Source: Pantoea rodasii (GTDB lineage: Bacteria > Pseudomonadota > Gammaproteobacteria > Enterobacterales > Enterobacteriaceae). Taken from it: a stretch of DNA of 64,000 bases. The stretch is taken from NCBI RefSeq assembly GCF_002095465.1, contig NZ_MLFP01000086.1, forward strand, positions 682,001 through 746,000, given 5' to 3'. Below are positions 17,835 through 26,425 of the stretch, in pieces (the first letter of the stretch is position 1; each line of letters begins with the position of its first letter). The position numbers and the translations under genes were made by a program. A model generated the notes under the pieces. That model was not told the origin of the DNA. It ran no database searches and saw only the letters and a program-made list of their open reading frames with translations.

Positions 17835-18481
17835 TATCGAATCCCCTTAGGAGTCAGCGCCGACTGCAAACGGTGCAGTAGCCAATCAAGCACAATCGCT
17901 AATAAACAAATCATCAGTGCACCTGCAATCAGCATGCGCACATCACTTCCGCTGATACCGTCAAGCAGCTGTAAGCCCAATCCGCCCGCGCCGATCACTG
18001 CGGCTATCGCCATCACACCGACGTTCATCACCACGGCAGTACGAATACCGCCGAAGATCACCGGCAGCGCCATCGGAATTTCCACCCAGCGCAGACGCTG
18101 CCAGAAGGTCATGCCAATACCACGGCCCGCTTCACGCAATCCTGGCGACAGGTTCTCCAGTGCGGTATGGGTGTTGCGCACAATCGGCAGCAGGGAGTAG
18201 AGGAACACCGCGCAAATGGCAGGCAATGCACCAATGCCCTGACCGATCATAGAAAACAGCGGAATCATCAAACCAAACAGCGCGATGGTCGGAATGGTCA
18301 GTACGATGGTGGCGATACCGAGCACCGGCGTCGCCAGCCATTTGAAGCGCACAATCAAAATGCCCAATGGCACGCCGACAATGATGGCGAATCCCACCGC
18401 CACCAGCACCAACCAAGTATGCTGCCAGGTTAACGCCATCAGGGTGTGCCAGTTGCTCATAATGTAACGCAAAGTCTCCAT
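17834..18481 (-). CDS. osmW: OsmW, permease of osmolyte ABC transporter
   Basis: Inner-membrane permease of 215 residues with about six helices and the ABC permease EAA loop (EAGRGIGMTFWQRLRWVEIPMALP). MIPLFSMIGQGIGALPAICA and NVGVMAIAAVIGAGGLGLQLL are close to Salmonella OsmW. AAGGAGGCGTC precedes the ATG. Two permeases, OsmW and OsmY, form the channel with the OsmV ATPase. Gene order on this strand is osmY-osmX-osmW-osmV. Confidence 0.93.
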   Translation of the reverse strand: METLRYIMSNWHTLMALTWQHTWLVLVAVGFAIIVGVPLGILIVRFKWLATPVLGIATIVLTIPTIALFGLMIPLFSMIGQGIGALPAICAVFLYSLLPIVRNTHTALENLSPGLREAGRGIGMTFWQRLRWVEIPMALPVIFGGIRTAVVMNVGVMAIAAVIGAGGLGLQLLDGISGSDVRMLIAGALMICLLAIVLDWLLHRLQSALTPKGIR

Positions 18482-18490
18482 GACGCCTCC

Positions 18491-19417
18491 TTACAGCATG
18501 TTTTTAGATTGAAGGAAATCACGCGCCACCTGCTGATATGACTGGTGATCGATATCAACACGCTTGTTCATCTCGGTAATCGCTTCGTCAGTGATCAGCG
18601 GTGACAGTTGATTGAGTGCTGCGTCAAGTCCCGGATGGCTTTCCAGCACATCCTTGCGCACGACTGGCGTGACGTTGTAACTTGGGAAGAAGTGCTTATC
18701 ATCTTCCAGCACCTTGAGTTCAAAGCCTTTTACACGGCCATCGGTGGTATAAATCAAGCCCGCATCAACGAAACCATCGCGCACTGCGTTGTACACCAAC
18801 CCCGGATCCATTTGGCGAATCTGCGGGCGATCCAGCGGCATGTTGTAGGCTTTTTGTAACGGCTTCAGGCCATCGGAACGGCCGGAGAACTCTAAGTCGA
18901 GTCCTAGCTTCCAGTTGTGGTCAGGGTCGGTTTTGCGCACCTGTTCCAGTTTGGCAACCAGTTGAGACATGGTGCTGATGCCTTCTTTATCAGCACGGTC
19001 ACGCTGCATGGCAAACGCATAGGTATTGTTCATTGGCGCGGGGTCGAGCCAGACCAAACCCAATTTGGCATCAAGCTGTTTAACGGTTTTATAAGCCTCT
19101 TCTGAAGACATCGGTTTGTTGATGTGATTAAAGATAATGAGCGATGTGCCGGTATACTCCCAGGTCATATCAATTTGTTTATTGATCATCGCGTTACGAC
19201 CAATGGTGGTGGCGATATTGGTCTTGGGAACCACCTGGAAACCTTTCTTTTGCAGCCAGAGCACGGTCATAGCAGACAAAATATGCTGCTCGGTAAAGCT
19301 CTTGGTCGCCATCACAATTGGCGTTGCTGCGGCAGCGGTTTGGCTGATGGCGAGCGTGGCGGCCAGTGCCAGCGCGGTGTGTTTCACCCAGCTTGTTAAA
19401 TTATGCGTTTTACCCAT
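18491..19417 (-). CDS. osmX: OsmX, periplasmic osmolyte-binding protein
   Basis: Substrate-binding protein of the OsmU system, 308 residues, with a signal peptide (hydrophobic LALAATLAISQTAAAA, cleavage near residue 32). KSFTEQHILSAMTVLWLQKKG, NAMINKQIDMTWEYTGTSLI, WKLGLDLEFSGRSDGLKPLQ and RQMDPGLVYNAVRDGFVDAG follow OsmX nearly residue for residue. Start at the ATG at 19417, 7 bases after GGAG; a GTG one codon earlier is less likely. It lies between the two permease genes and is probably osmotically induced, as in Salmonella. Confidence 0.94.
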   Translation of the reverse strand: MGKTHNLTSWVKHTALALAATLAISQTAAAATPIVMATKSFTEQHILSAMTVLWLQKKGFQVVPKTNIATTIGRNAMINKQIDMTWEYTGTSLIIFNHINKPMSSEEAYKTVKQLDAKLGLVWLDPAPMNNTYAFAMQRDRADKEGISTMSQLVAKLEQVRKTDPDHNWKLGLDLEFSGRSDGLKPLQKAYNMPLDRPQIRQMDPGLVYNAVRDGFVDAGLIYTTDGRVKGFELKVLEDDKHFFPSYNVTPVVRKDVLESHPGLDAALNQLSPLITDEAITEMNKRVDIDHQSYQQVARDFLQSKNML

Positions 19418-19433
19418 CACTTAGCTCCTTGTG

Positions 19434-20150
19434 TTAAGCCGCAGAGTGCGGGCTGAGGAAACGACCCAACGCTGCCAGCAGCATGTCGAGGATCAGTGCA
19501 AACAGCGCAGTGGCCACAGCACCGAGAATCAAAGTCGGGAAGTCATTGAGATAGATGCCGGGGAAAATCAGTTCACCATAGCTGCTGGCACCAATCAGGA
19601 AGGCCAGCGGTGCAGTACCGACATTGATGGCCGTGGCGATGCGCACACCTGCCAGAATCACTGGCAAGGCGTTGGGAATTTCTACCTGAAGCAGACGCTG
19701 AAACTTAGTCATGCCGATACCGTTAGCGGCTTCGATCAGCGACGGCGGCACCGCGCTTAAACCGGCAAAGGTATTACGCACAATGGGTAACAAGGAGGCG
19801 AGGAACAGCGCGATGATGGCCGGGCGGTCACCAATGCCGACGATGACCATCGCCAATGCCAGTACTGCCAGCGGTGGCAAGGTGTTGCCGACATTGAAAA
19901 TCTGCATCACGTACTCTGCCCAGCGGCGGGCGAAGGGGCGGCTCAATAACACACCACTGGGAATGCCGACCAGCAGCGCGAACAACATTGACCAAAACAC
20001 CAGGAACATATGCTGCTGACCCAGATAAATGAGGTCTTCCTGGCGGTCGCGCAGTGTGTTAAATCCGATGCCCCAAACCAGCAGTGCAATCACCGCGACG
20101 ATAGCCATCAGTGCCAGCCCGGCCTGACGGACGAGCGATGCATTTTGCAT
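19434..20150 (-). CDS. osmY: OsmY, second permease of osmolyte ABC transporter
   Basis: Inner-membrane permease, 238 residues, first gene of the operon. Start at the ATG at 20150 (MQNASLVRQAGLALM), with CAGGGAGAC 6-8 bases upstream; a TTG at 20174 is rejected. RQEDLIYLGQQHMFLVFWSM, YVMQIFNVGNTLPPLAVLA and the EAA-type loop EAANGIGMTKFQRLLQVEIP are typical of OsmY/YehW. Despite the symbol it is unrelated to the periplasmic OsmY protein of E. coli. Confidence 0.92.
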   Translation of the reverse strand: MQNASLVRQAGLALMAIVAVIALLVWGIGFNTLRDRQEDLIYLGQQHMFLVFWSMLFALLVGIPSGVLLSRPFARRWAEYVMQIFNVGNTLPPLAVLALAMVIVGIGDRPAIIALFLASLLPIVRNTFAGLSAVPPSLIEAANGIGMTKFQRLLQVEIPNALPVILAGVRIATAINVGTAPLAFLIGASSYGELIFPGIYLNDFPTLILGAVATALFALILDMLLAALGRFLSPHSAA

Positions 20151-20533
20151 GCGAGAGTCTCCCTGATTCGACAAATTGTTCGATCGTGTGATGTCATTTC
20201 ACGGTTGAAGGCGTAGCGAACAATAACCGCATACGAAAATCCTTCGACCCATTAAATTGCAGTTAAAATGACTGTTAGATACTGCTTTTCCAGTGAATAA
20301 CTGGAAAGTGGTGTTAAAAGCTATAGCAATGCTTAGTGTAGAGCGCCAGTTTTTACGGCAAAATCAGACAGATAGAAGGGTGGCAAAATCCGGCTCAAGC
20401 CGCATGAAATAGGGGATTGGCTGACAATAAAAAAAATTCATCGAAATGGGTGACGTTGTCACAACGAGGGCGCACGCAGAGGAAACTGGGGTGAAGGAAA
20501 ATCAGCTAGCCTTGAAACAAAAAAGGGAGACCT
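20151..20533. other. Divergent promoter region of osm operon and DHA2 exporter
   Basis: 383 bases without a gene. Contains a perfect inverted repeat TTTCCAGT-GAATA-ACTGGAAA (20287-20307). It should hold both promoters, but I cannot assign -10/-35 boxes with confidence. Confidence 0.4.
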
Positions 20534-21994
20534 ATGACTGAAACTGCAGAATTGAACACGGAACATCGCCACTGGATACTCATCGCCTGCATGTTAGCGA
20601 TGTTTATGGCCGCGATTGAAGTCACCATCGTGGCGACCGCGATGCCCACCATCATTGCCGAACTCGGCGGGTTCTCGCAGTTTGGCTGGGTCTTCTCTAT
20701 CTATCTGCTGACGCAGGCGGTGAGTGTTCCGATCTATGGTCGGCTGGCGGATATGTGGGGCCGCAAAAGACTGTTCTTCATCGGCGTATCACTGTTCCTG
20801 ATCGGATCCGTGCTATGCGGTTTTGCGCACAGCATGACGTGGCTAATCCTGTTCCGCGCGTTTCAGGGGCTCGGAGCCGGTGCCATCATGCCGCTCACCA
20901 GCACCATCGTGGCCGACATCTATTCTCCGCGCGAGCGTGCCAACGTTCAGGGCTGGCTATCCAGCGTGTGGGGCGTAGCGGCGATTATTGGGCCATTGAG
21001 CGGCGCCTGGCTGGTACAGCACTTTAACTGGTCGGTGATTTTCTGGGTCAACGTGCCAATCGGCCTGTTTTCCATGCTGCTGCTCGCGCGGTTTTTACCG
21101 GCGCGTGAGCATCACAAAGAGGCAACCCTGAATCTTACCGGCAGCTGCTGGCTGATGATTTGTGTCACCGCGCTGTTGGTTGCGTTGTTGCAGGCGGATG
21201 CCCTCGGCTATTGGCTGTTGGCTTTCCTGTTATTAGCACTGCTGGCGGGCTGGCAGTTAAAACAGCACGAACAACGTGCTGAGGCACCGCTGTTTCCTCT
21301 GGCTATCTGGCGCAGTCGTTTAATTTTGGCAGGCAACGCGGGCAATCTGATTATCGGTGCCACCATGATGGGCATCAGTGCTTTTCTGCCGACGTGGATT
21401 CAGGGCATCACCGGTGGCACGCCGCTGCAGGCGGGCAGCGCGCTGGCGATGATGTCGATTGGCTGGCCGCTCGCCAGTACGCTGAGTGGCCGATTGATGC
21501 TGGTCACGTCTTATCGTTTTACCGCGCAGCTCGGGGCATTTTTGCTAGTTGCCGGCAGTGCGCTGTTGCTGCTGTTGCGTACTGACAGTTCAATCATGCA
21601 AGCCGGACTCACCGCTTTTGTCATCGGCACCGGCATGGGCATGACCAGCACCACCTTTTTGGTGTCGGTGCAGAACCACGCGCATTACGACATTCGTGGC
21701 ATCTGCACCGCCTCAATTATGTTTAGCCGCATGCTGGGTTCGGCCATCGGCACTGCGTTGATGGGGGCGGTTCTGAACGTTAACCTTGCGCAGCGTTTGC
21801 CGCAGGCCAACGATCCGATGCAGCAAATCATGTCACATGAGAGCCGTCAATCTCTGCCAGAAGCCACGTTGCATCAGTGGACCAGTCAGATCGCCGCCTC
21901 GCTGCATTGGGTCTTTGTGGTGTCGTTGGTGATTGCGATGTTGACGTTGTGGATTGCGTGGTTGATGCCGCGCCAGCGTCCAGAGGCAGAATAG
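20534..21994 (+). CDS. DHA2-family MFS drug/proton antiporter
   Basis: 486-residue inner-membrane exporter with about 14 helices, as in EmrB/QacA-type DHA2 carriers. Helix 1 carries the acidic MAAIEVTIVATAMPTI; motif A GRLADMWGRKRLF and motif C-like WGVAAIIGPLSGAWL are present; WVNVPIGLFSMLLL is typical. AAAGGGAGACCT precedes the ATG. There is no partner membrane-fusion gene, so it probably acts alone. The substrate is unknown. Confidence 0.9.
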   Translation: MTETAELNTEHRHWILIACMLAMFMAAIEVTIVATAMPTIIAELGGFSQFGWVFSIYLLTQAVSVPIYGRLADMWGRKRLFFIGVSLFLIGSVLCGFAHSMTWLILFRAFQGLGAGAIMPLTSTIVADIYSPRERANVQGWLSSVWGVAAIIGPLSGAWLVQHFNWSVIFWVNVPIGLFSMLLLARFLPAREHHKEATLNLTGSCWLMICVTALLVALLQADALGYWLLAFLLLALLAGWQLKQHEQRAEAPLFPLAIWRSRLILAGNAGNLIIGATMMGISAFLPTWIQGITGGTPLQAGSALAMMSIGWPLASTLSGRLMLVTSYRFTAQLGAFLLVAGSALLLLLRTDSSIMQAGLTAFVIGTGMGMTSTTFLVSVQNHAHYDIRGICTASIMFSRMLGSAIGTALMGAVLNVNLAQRLPQANDPMQQIMSHESRQSLPEATLHQWTSQIAASLHWVFVVSLVIAMLTLWIAWLMPRQRPEAE

Positions 21995-21998
21995 AAAA

Positions 21999-22017
21999 GG
22001 GCGGCCATTAGCCGCCC
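21999..22017. terminator. Bidirectional terminator between DHA2 exporter and ynfD
   Basis: GGGCGGC (21999-22005), 5-base loop, GCCGCCC (22011-22017). On the minus strand it is followed by TTTTC, a good intrinsic terminator for ynfD; on the plus strand the tail is weaker (GTTAAT). Confidence 0.8.
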
Positions 22018-22027
22018 GTTAATCAGA

Positions 22028-22324
22028 CTACTGCGCGGGGGCATCCTGTGAACTGCCTGCGCTTGCCGGGACATCACTTTCGGTGTCGCGGCCATTTTTC
22101 TTGTAAACGATTTTCTGGCTGTCATTTTCGCAATGACCGACCACCTGGCCGCCCGCTTGATCCGCCTGATCGTTAGGCACGATATCCAGCGAGAAATCCG
22201 ATTCGGCCACGCCGTTACTGACGATCTTCTTGCTGATATCCGCTTTGACGCTTTCACAAGAGGCCTGTGCCAGCACCGGTAGCGCCAGCATCGCCATCAA
22301 CATTACTGCATTACGTTTTTTCAT
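22028..22324 (-). CDS. ynfD: YnfD, DUF1161 periplasmic protein
   Basis: 98-residue secreted protein of unknown function. Signal peptide MKKRNAVMLMAMLALPVLAQ-A, then the DUF1161 block CESVKADISKKIVSNGVAES, FSLDIVPNDQADQAGGQVVG and HCENDSQKIVYKK with two conserved cysteines. It matches E. coli YnfD. Start at the ATG at 22324 after GGAGAGAG. It lies 52 bases after ynfB on the same strand and could be co-transcribed with it. Confidence 0.9.
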   Translation of the reverse strand: MKKRNAVMLMAMLALPVLAQASCESVKADISKKIVSNGVAESDFSLDIVPNDQADQAGGQVVGHCENDSQKIVYKKNGRDTESDVPASAGSSQDAPAQ

Positions 22325-22376
22325 CACTCTCTCCTTGGTTCTGAATTCCCTTGAAAACTATAGCAGCAACAGCGAA

Positions 22377-22712
22377 TTAAGGTGCGACCGGACGACCGCT
22401 ACGACGATCAAGGCAGCGCAGGGTATTCGGTTCCCAATACGCATTGACGTTATAGCTTTTCTCGCAGCTGTCACGGGTGTCAAAAGCCTTATCGGTTTTA
22501 TCGAACTCTTTCTCGACGCGCGTATTGACCTTATTGCGCAGATTTTTTGTGTCGTTCCACTGTTCTTTGCTTTGACGCGCGGCTTCGTTGCTGGAAGCAC
22601 TGTTGCCATTTTCGATAATCAGGCGGTCAGTTTGCGCTGACGCCAGCGGTGCGGCCAGCAGCGCGCTGGCGCTTATAGCCACGGTCAGCATGAGAGAAAA
22701 CAGATTTTTCAT
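22377..22712 (-). CDS. ynfB: YnfB, DUF1283 periplasmic protein
   Basis: 111-residue secreted protein of unknown function. The signal peptide ends near AAPLASAQ (residue 27). The mature part, RLIIENGNSASSNEAARQSK, EQWNDTKNLRNKVNTRVEKE and YWEPNTLRCLDRRSGRPV, matches E. coli YnfB (113 residues). AAAGGAAATCACA precedes the ATG. It diverges from ynfA, as in E. coli. Confidence 0.92.
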   Translation of the reverse strand: MKNLFSLMLTVAISASALLAAPLASAQTDRLIIENGNSASSNEAARQSKEQWNDTKNLRNKVNTRVEKEFDKTDKAFDTRDSCEKSYNVNAYWEPNTLRCLDRRSGRPVAP

Positions 22713-22842
22713 TGTGATTTCCTTTAGTTAACACCAGCACAGCCAGAAACCCGGCTGTCACAACCATGGGAGCTAGTATATCATCGCTGCAACTTTGCTC
22801 ACCAGCGGTGAGCCTTTTGTTTAGGCGAGAGAGAGATTTTCT

Positions 22843-23171
22843 ATGCTGGTGAAAACCACTTTACTGTTTTTTTAACTGCGATTGCCGAAATTGTTGGCTG
22901 TTTCCTGCCGTGGCTGTGGCTGAAGAAGGGGATGACCGCGTGGTTATTGCTGCCTGCCGCGGTGAGTCTGGTCCTGTTTGTCTGGCTGCTGACGCTACAT
23001 CCGGCGGCGAGCGGTCGCGTGTATGCCGCTTACGGTGGTGTTTATGTGGTGACGGCGCTGATTTGGCTGCGCGTGATAGATGGCGTCAAGCTCAGTACGT
23101 GGGATTGGGTGGGCGCATTGGTCGCGTTTAGCGGCATGTTGATTATTGTCGCCGGTTGGGGCCGGGCGTAA
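22843..23171 (+). pseudogene. ynfA: YnfA small membrane protein; apparent frameshift in T7 run
   Basis: Four-helix inner-membrane protein of the YnfA/UPF0060 family, an SMR-like small transporter. The start ATG (22843) gives MLVKTTLLFF and stops after the seven-T run at 22867-22873. Adding one T gives FFLTAIAEIVGCFLPWLWLK, which then joins LLLPAAVSLVLFVWLLTLHP, ASGRVYAAYGGVYVVTALIW and LIIVAGWGRA, the full 109-residue family length. The alternative start inside the remaining frame would remove helix 1, so a base missing from the run is the simpler explanation. Confidence 0.88.
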
Positions 23172-23176
23172 GCGAA

Positions 23177-23195
23177 GGGCGCAGCATATGCGCCC
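23177..23195. terminator. Hairpin between ynfA and ydfG
   Basis: GGGCGCA (23177-23183), 5-base loop, TGCGCCC (23189-23195), between convergent genes. It is followed by TCTGATAT on the plus strand, so only a modest tail. Confidence 0.6.
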
Positions 23196-23206
23196 TCTGA
23201 TATCCA

Positions 23207-23953
23207 TCAGCCTTTATGTATTTTCAAGCCGGCCAGCGTCTGCGACACCGGCATGATCTCCAGCGTATTGATATTGACGTGCTTAGGCAGCGTCGTCACC
23301 CAATACACCGCTTCAGTAACATCTTCTGCTGTCAGCGCGGTGGTGCCTTCGTAAACGGCATCTGCACGACCATCATCCCCTTTGAAGCGCACATTGGAAA
23401 ACTCAGTGCCGCCCACCAGGCCCGGTTCGATATCGGTGACGCGCAGGGCGGTACCGTGCAAATCGGTACGCAGGTTCAAGCTGAACTGGCGTACGAACGC
23501 TTTGGTCGCGCCATAAACATTGCCGCCCTGATAAGGCCAGCTGCCAGCGATAGAACCGATGTTAACGATATGTCCGACATTGCGCTCTACCATGGCGGGC
23601 AGTACCGCACGCGTCATGTACACCAATCCTTTGTTGTTGGTGTCGATCATGTTTTCCCAGTCTTCAATATTAGCTTTATGAGCGGGTTCCACGCCCAGCG
23701 CCAGACCGGCGTTGTTCACCAGGACATCAATATTGCGCCATTCAGCCGGTAACGCGGCAATCACTTCATCGATGGCGGCGCGGTTACGCACATCCAGTTG
23801 AACGGTGTACAGATTGTCGCCAAGCTCATCTTTCAACTCTTTCAAACGCTCAGCGCGGCGTCCGCTGGCAATCACTTTATGGCCATTAGCAATAAAGCGA
23901 CGAGTAATACTTTGACCAAAACCCGCGGTGGCGCCAGTAACAAAAATAATCAT
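23207..23953 (-). CDS. ydfG: YdfG, NADP-dependent 3-hydroxy acid / malonic semialdehyde dehydrogenase
   Basis: Short-chain dehydrogenase of 248 residues, the E. coli YdfG length. In E. coli it reduces malonic semialdehyde and oxidises serine/allo-threonine. Cofactor motif TGATAGFG at residues 6-13, NNAGLA, catalytic Ser in GSIAGSWPY and Tyr-x-x-x-Lys in VYGATKAFVRQFS. Start at the ATG at 23953 (MIIFVTGAT), with AAGGAACAG upstream; the frame upstream is open but non-homologous. In E. coli ydfG adjoins dcp; here about 11.7 kb separates them. Confidence 0.95.
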   Translation of the reverse strand: MIIFVTGATAGFGQSITRRFIANGHKVIASGRRAERLKELKDELGDNLYTVQLDVRNRAAIDEVIAALPAEWRNIDVLVNNAGLALGVEPAHKANIEDWENMIDTNNKGLVYMTRAVLPAMVERNVGHIVNIGSIAGSWPYQGGNVYGATKAFVRQFSLNLRTDLHGTALRVTDIEPGLVGGTEFSNVRFKGDDGRADAVYEGTTALTAEDVTEAVYWVTTLPKHVNINTLEIMPVSQTLAGLKIHKG

Positions 23954-24377
23954 CTCACTGTTCCTTAAGCAATTGTACGTCAATGTTAACCAATTGATTT
24001 TAAATATAAAACCAACAATGAAACTCTTGTGAATGTCGCAGGGCTGCAATCGCATTCATTGTTTATCATCTGATTTCGCTAGCTTGTTCAGACAGAAATT
24101 CAGCTTCCCGTTTTACCGACCCTATCATAAACCATCAGCGCCTGCTCATGACCTATCTGCTTTGCGACAAATATGGGATTAGCACCTCTAGCAGGCGTCT
24201 AACGGGAGGCTGGATGATTAAGGAAGTTAATAGATAGCGCTCAAGTCCATCACTCAGGATGGCGGATAACATCATGATATAACGAGTGAAAAATCCATGG
24301 CGTTTCGTTTATATTCCACTATGAGCTACAATTTTGCTTGAGGTCGAAGCATAGCCAGATTCTCAGGAGATATAACG
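23954..24377. other. Intergenic region, ydfG to connector genes
   Basis: About 420 A/T-rich bases with promoters for both directions presumed. No gene, repeat or recognisable operator was found. Confidence 0.4.
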
Positions 24378-24659
24378 GTGGACAACTTAGATAAAATTTT
24401 AGGCGAAGCTGCTTACCAGATTCTCGTACGCCGAGAAAAAATCAATGTTGTGCAGTTGAATATTCAACTTCGCACCATGGCCGACGAAGCCGCTTCAATT
24501 CTGCAGAAACAGGCGATTTTCTCAGCAATAGATTGGCTGCATGATTACCGCCCATTGTCGTCCGGCGAGCCGAGTCATCATTCCCCTGTCGGTGAACTTA
24601 TACAGGGTGAACACGGCATATCTCTTATCGGGTCAGATTGCGCGAAAAGTAGCGATTAA
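24378..24659 (+). CDS. Small YmgA-like connector protein (1)
   Basis: 93-residue soluble helical protein. The GTG start (MDNLDKILGEAAYQILVRRE) has AGGAGA 7 bases upstream. The helical pattern LGEAAYQIL...INVVQLNIQLRTM...QKQAIFSAIDWL resembles the second YmgA-like protein at 25252, and E. coli YmgA (EITGQAVLQILRM...LIKQLLVMK). Proteins of this group (YcgZ, YmgA, AriR) act through the Rcs phosphorelay on biofilm and acid-resistance genes in E. coli. A polar tail after residue 58 is unlike the others. The family call is by pattern and therefore tentative. Confidence 0.7.
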   Translation: MDNLDKILGEAAYQILVRREKINVVQLNIQLRTMADEAASILQKQAIFSAIDWLHDYRPLSSGEPSHHSPVGELIQGEHGISLIGSDCAKSSD

Positions 24660-24856
24660 TCCTGCCTGCGCGCAGATCCATAAGCATTTCAGTGCCCTTG
24701 TCGCATGAGGGATTTCGTCATCCTGAATTTTAAATGGGCGATGTAGCACTTTTTGCAAAAAAAGATGGCGCGTGATTTATATATTTTGTACAGCTTTGCG
24801 TGAGGCTGTACAACTTTACAGGCAAGCTTGCCTGAGTAACTTGAGAGGGTTAACAC

Positions 24857-25102
24857 ATGCGCCAAAATGGATATGCTCAGAACTCAACTGAAGCCATTGC
24901 TCTTTATTTTAGTAAAGCTTCCCTGCCATCTCAGCAGGAAACGCTTGGCCAGATTGTTGTTGAAATCCTCAGAGAGGGTAGAAATTTAAACCGAAAATCT
25001 CTTTGCACTAAGCTTCTGCGTCGAATGGAAGTCTCCTCTAGTGCCGAAGAAGAGCACCATTACCACCAACTGATTGGTCTTTTGTTTGATCGAGAAGATT
25101 AA
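24857..25102 (+). CDS. ycgZ: YcgZ-like connector protein
   Basis: 81-residue protein. AIALYFSKASLPSQQETLGQ, IVVEILREGRNLNRKSLCTK and HHYHQLIGLLFDRED follow E. coli YcgZ closely along its length. GAGAGGGTTAACAC precedes the ATG. In E. coli ycgZ heads the ycgZ-ymgA-ariR-ymgC operon, repressed by BluR and relieved by the blue-light sensor BluF. Here it lies between two YmgA-like genes, each with its own spacer of 150-200 bases, and no bluR or bluF gene is in the window. Confidence 0.88.
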   Translation: MRQNGYAQNSTEAIALYFSKASLPSQQETLGQIVVEILREGRNLNRKSLCTKLLRRMEVSSSAEEEHHYHQLIGLLFDRED

Positions 25103-25251
25103 TAGACAATTTTATGGCAAAAATCGACTGCTCCTCCTCTCCGAATTTGCATGCTGTGATATTAACCCGCTGTAACATCTTCAGGCTGCCAGATGCAGTC
25201 TGAAGATGTAGTGACGGAAATAGCAAATTTTGAGCCGTGAAAGAGAAGAAT

Positions 25252-25545
25252 ATGAACAACATTGAACGTCAGCAATTAATTGATGAGATTCTGGGTGAAG
25301 CGACCTTAACGCTGTTACAGAAAGCGGGTCCAATTTCTTTCAGAGCCCTCTTAGAACAGCTTCAATCTATGAAGGATATCTCGAACAATCCTGAACGGCA
25401 GGAACTCCTCGCGCTGACAATAGCAGAAGTCAGAAAAAGTGTTATAGAAGGTGATGCTACGAGGCAGCGAACAGATAAAGAAATTAAAAGCACTCAGCGC
25501 CTTTATACTGAATCGACGCATTCAGACAGAAACAGTAAGCATTAA
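25252..25545 (+). CDS. Small YmgA-like connector protein (2)
   Basis: 97-residue soluble protein. Start at the ATG at 25252 (MNNIERQQLIDEILGEATLT) after AGAGAAGAA rather than the GTG five codons earlier. The core IDEILGEATLTLLQKAGPIS, FRALLEQLQSMKDISNNPER and LLALTIAEVRKSV follows the YmgA pattern (EITGQAVLQIL..., LIKQLLVMKSAEED..., LIDSIIRDFS). The tail beyond residue 70 is polar and probably disordered. Same strand as the YcgZ-like gene, 149 bases downstream. It may share the Rcs-connected role, by inference only. Confidence 0.72.
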   Translation: MNNIERQQLIDEILGEATLTLLQKAGPISFRALLEQLQSMKDISNNPERQELLALTIAEVRKSVIEGDATRQRTDKEIKSTQRLYTESTHSDRNSKH

Positions 25546-25705
25546 GTGTATTGTGCTAAATGCGGATGTCGTATGTTCGGGAAAAATAATATTGGAAAAA
25601 TCATTCAGAATATGAGCGATATTACCCACGTCTTAACTAAAACTGACTTAGCCGAACGTTTGAGCCGGATTTAATCCCTGATAACTGTGCTGGATAGCCT
25701 ATTGA

Positions 25706-25966
25706 TCAATGCATCATCTTTGACAACAACCGGATCAGCGTTTCGTACCGTTCAATAACCACGCTGTCTGCTTCATTCTCTTTGAGCCTCTGGAGAGTGA
25801 TGGAGATGTCGTGAGCCTCAAAGGAAAGACCACTCCGAATAAATTCCGACATTGTTGAGCCTAATAGAGCCAAAATGTCCTTGGTGATATGGGCATCATC
25901 GTTTAACACCGCGCCCCCGCACTCTGATTTAAAAAAACAGTCTGACATATCAAAGCCTACTCTCAT
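25706..25966 (-). CDS. ariR: AriR/YmgB-like biofilm and acid-resistance regulator
   Basis: 86-residue protein, start ATG at 25966. The core LGSTMSEFIRSGLSFEAHDI, SITLQRLKENEADSVVIERY and ETLIRLLSKMM parallels E. coli AriR ([20 protein letters not shown]..., [29 protein letters not shown]). AriR is a small dimeric DNA-binding protein. It is convergent with the YmgA-like gene, unlike the single-strand E. coli operon. Confidence 0.8.
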   Translation of the reverse strand: MRVGFDMSDCFFKSECGGAVLNDDAHITKDILALLGSTMSEFIRSGLSFEAHDISITLQRLKENEADSVVIERYETLIRLLSKMMH

Positions 25967-26380
25967 ACCTCTTTATTTCTTTCGCTGAAAAAACGCACAC
26001 TCACTATTAAGAAGAATTCAATGCAACGTGACTGTTAAGTATGAGTTTTCTAACAGATGCCGCTCCGCTTAATTAATTGTCTTAAGGCGTTAATTTTAAG
26101 CTATTGATGTTTTCCCACTTCTTAAATGCTGCAAAAATGGAAAATAAACTTAAGGCGAGCGCACAAGTCAATTTAAGCGAGGCGCTACGTGCTGCGGCTT
26201 TCACGCTAGCGGCATTGAACAGGGTAAGAGCAATGATTTCATGCCGTTTTTCAGGATATAGCGTTGCTGCGCGAAAGACATTTAAATAGGGTGCGGTCTC
26301 AAGGACCTTGAACCCTGAATTTAAACTGAGTTAAACGACAACGGCGTTTTGATTAGCGGATAATAAAGAAGGGGGATTTT
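25967..26380. other. Intergenic region without clear gene
   Basis: About 410 bases upstream of ariR and beyond the chemoreceptor end. One 61-codon frame (26104-26289) has no ribosome site and no recognisable sequence, and is not called. Confidence 0.4.
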
Positions 26381-26413
26381 GACCGTCACCCAGTTAGATA
26401 GCCGGTGACGGTC
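26381..26413. terminator. Hairpin after chemoreceptor gene
   Basis: Perfect 10-bp arms GACCGTCACC (26381-26390) and GGTGACGGTC (26404-26413) with a 13-base loop, 13 bases beyond the stop codon of the chemoreceptor. There is no T-run on the minus strand, so it may be a stabilising or Rho-linked structure. Confidence 0.45.
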
Positions 26414-26425
26414 AGGTACAGACGC

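Noticed and set aside
25573..25674. 33-codon frame between the YmgA-like gene and ariR
   Set aside because: It has an ATG but no ribosome site and no similarity to a known small protein; it could equally be a remnant of a connector gene.
26104..26289. 61-codon frame upstream of the chemoreceptor end
   Set aside because: No ribosome binding site, odd composition and no recognisable motif.
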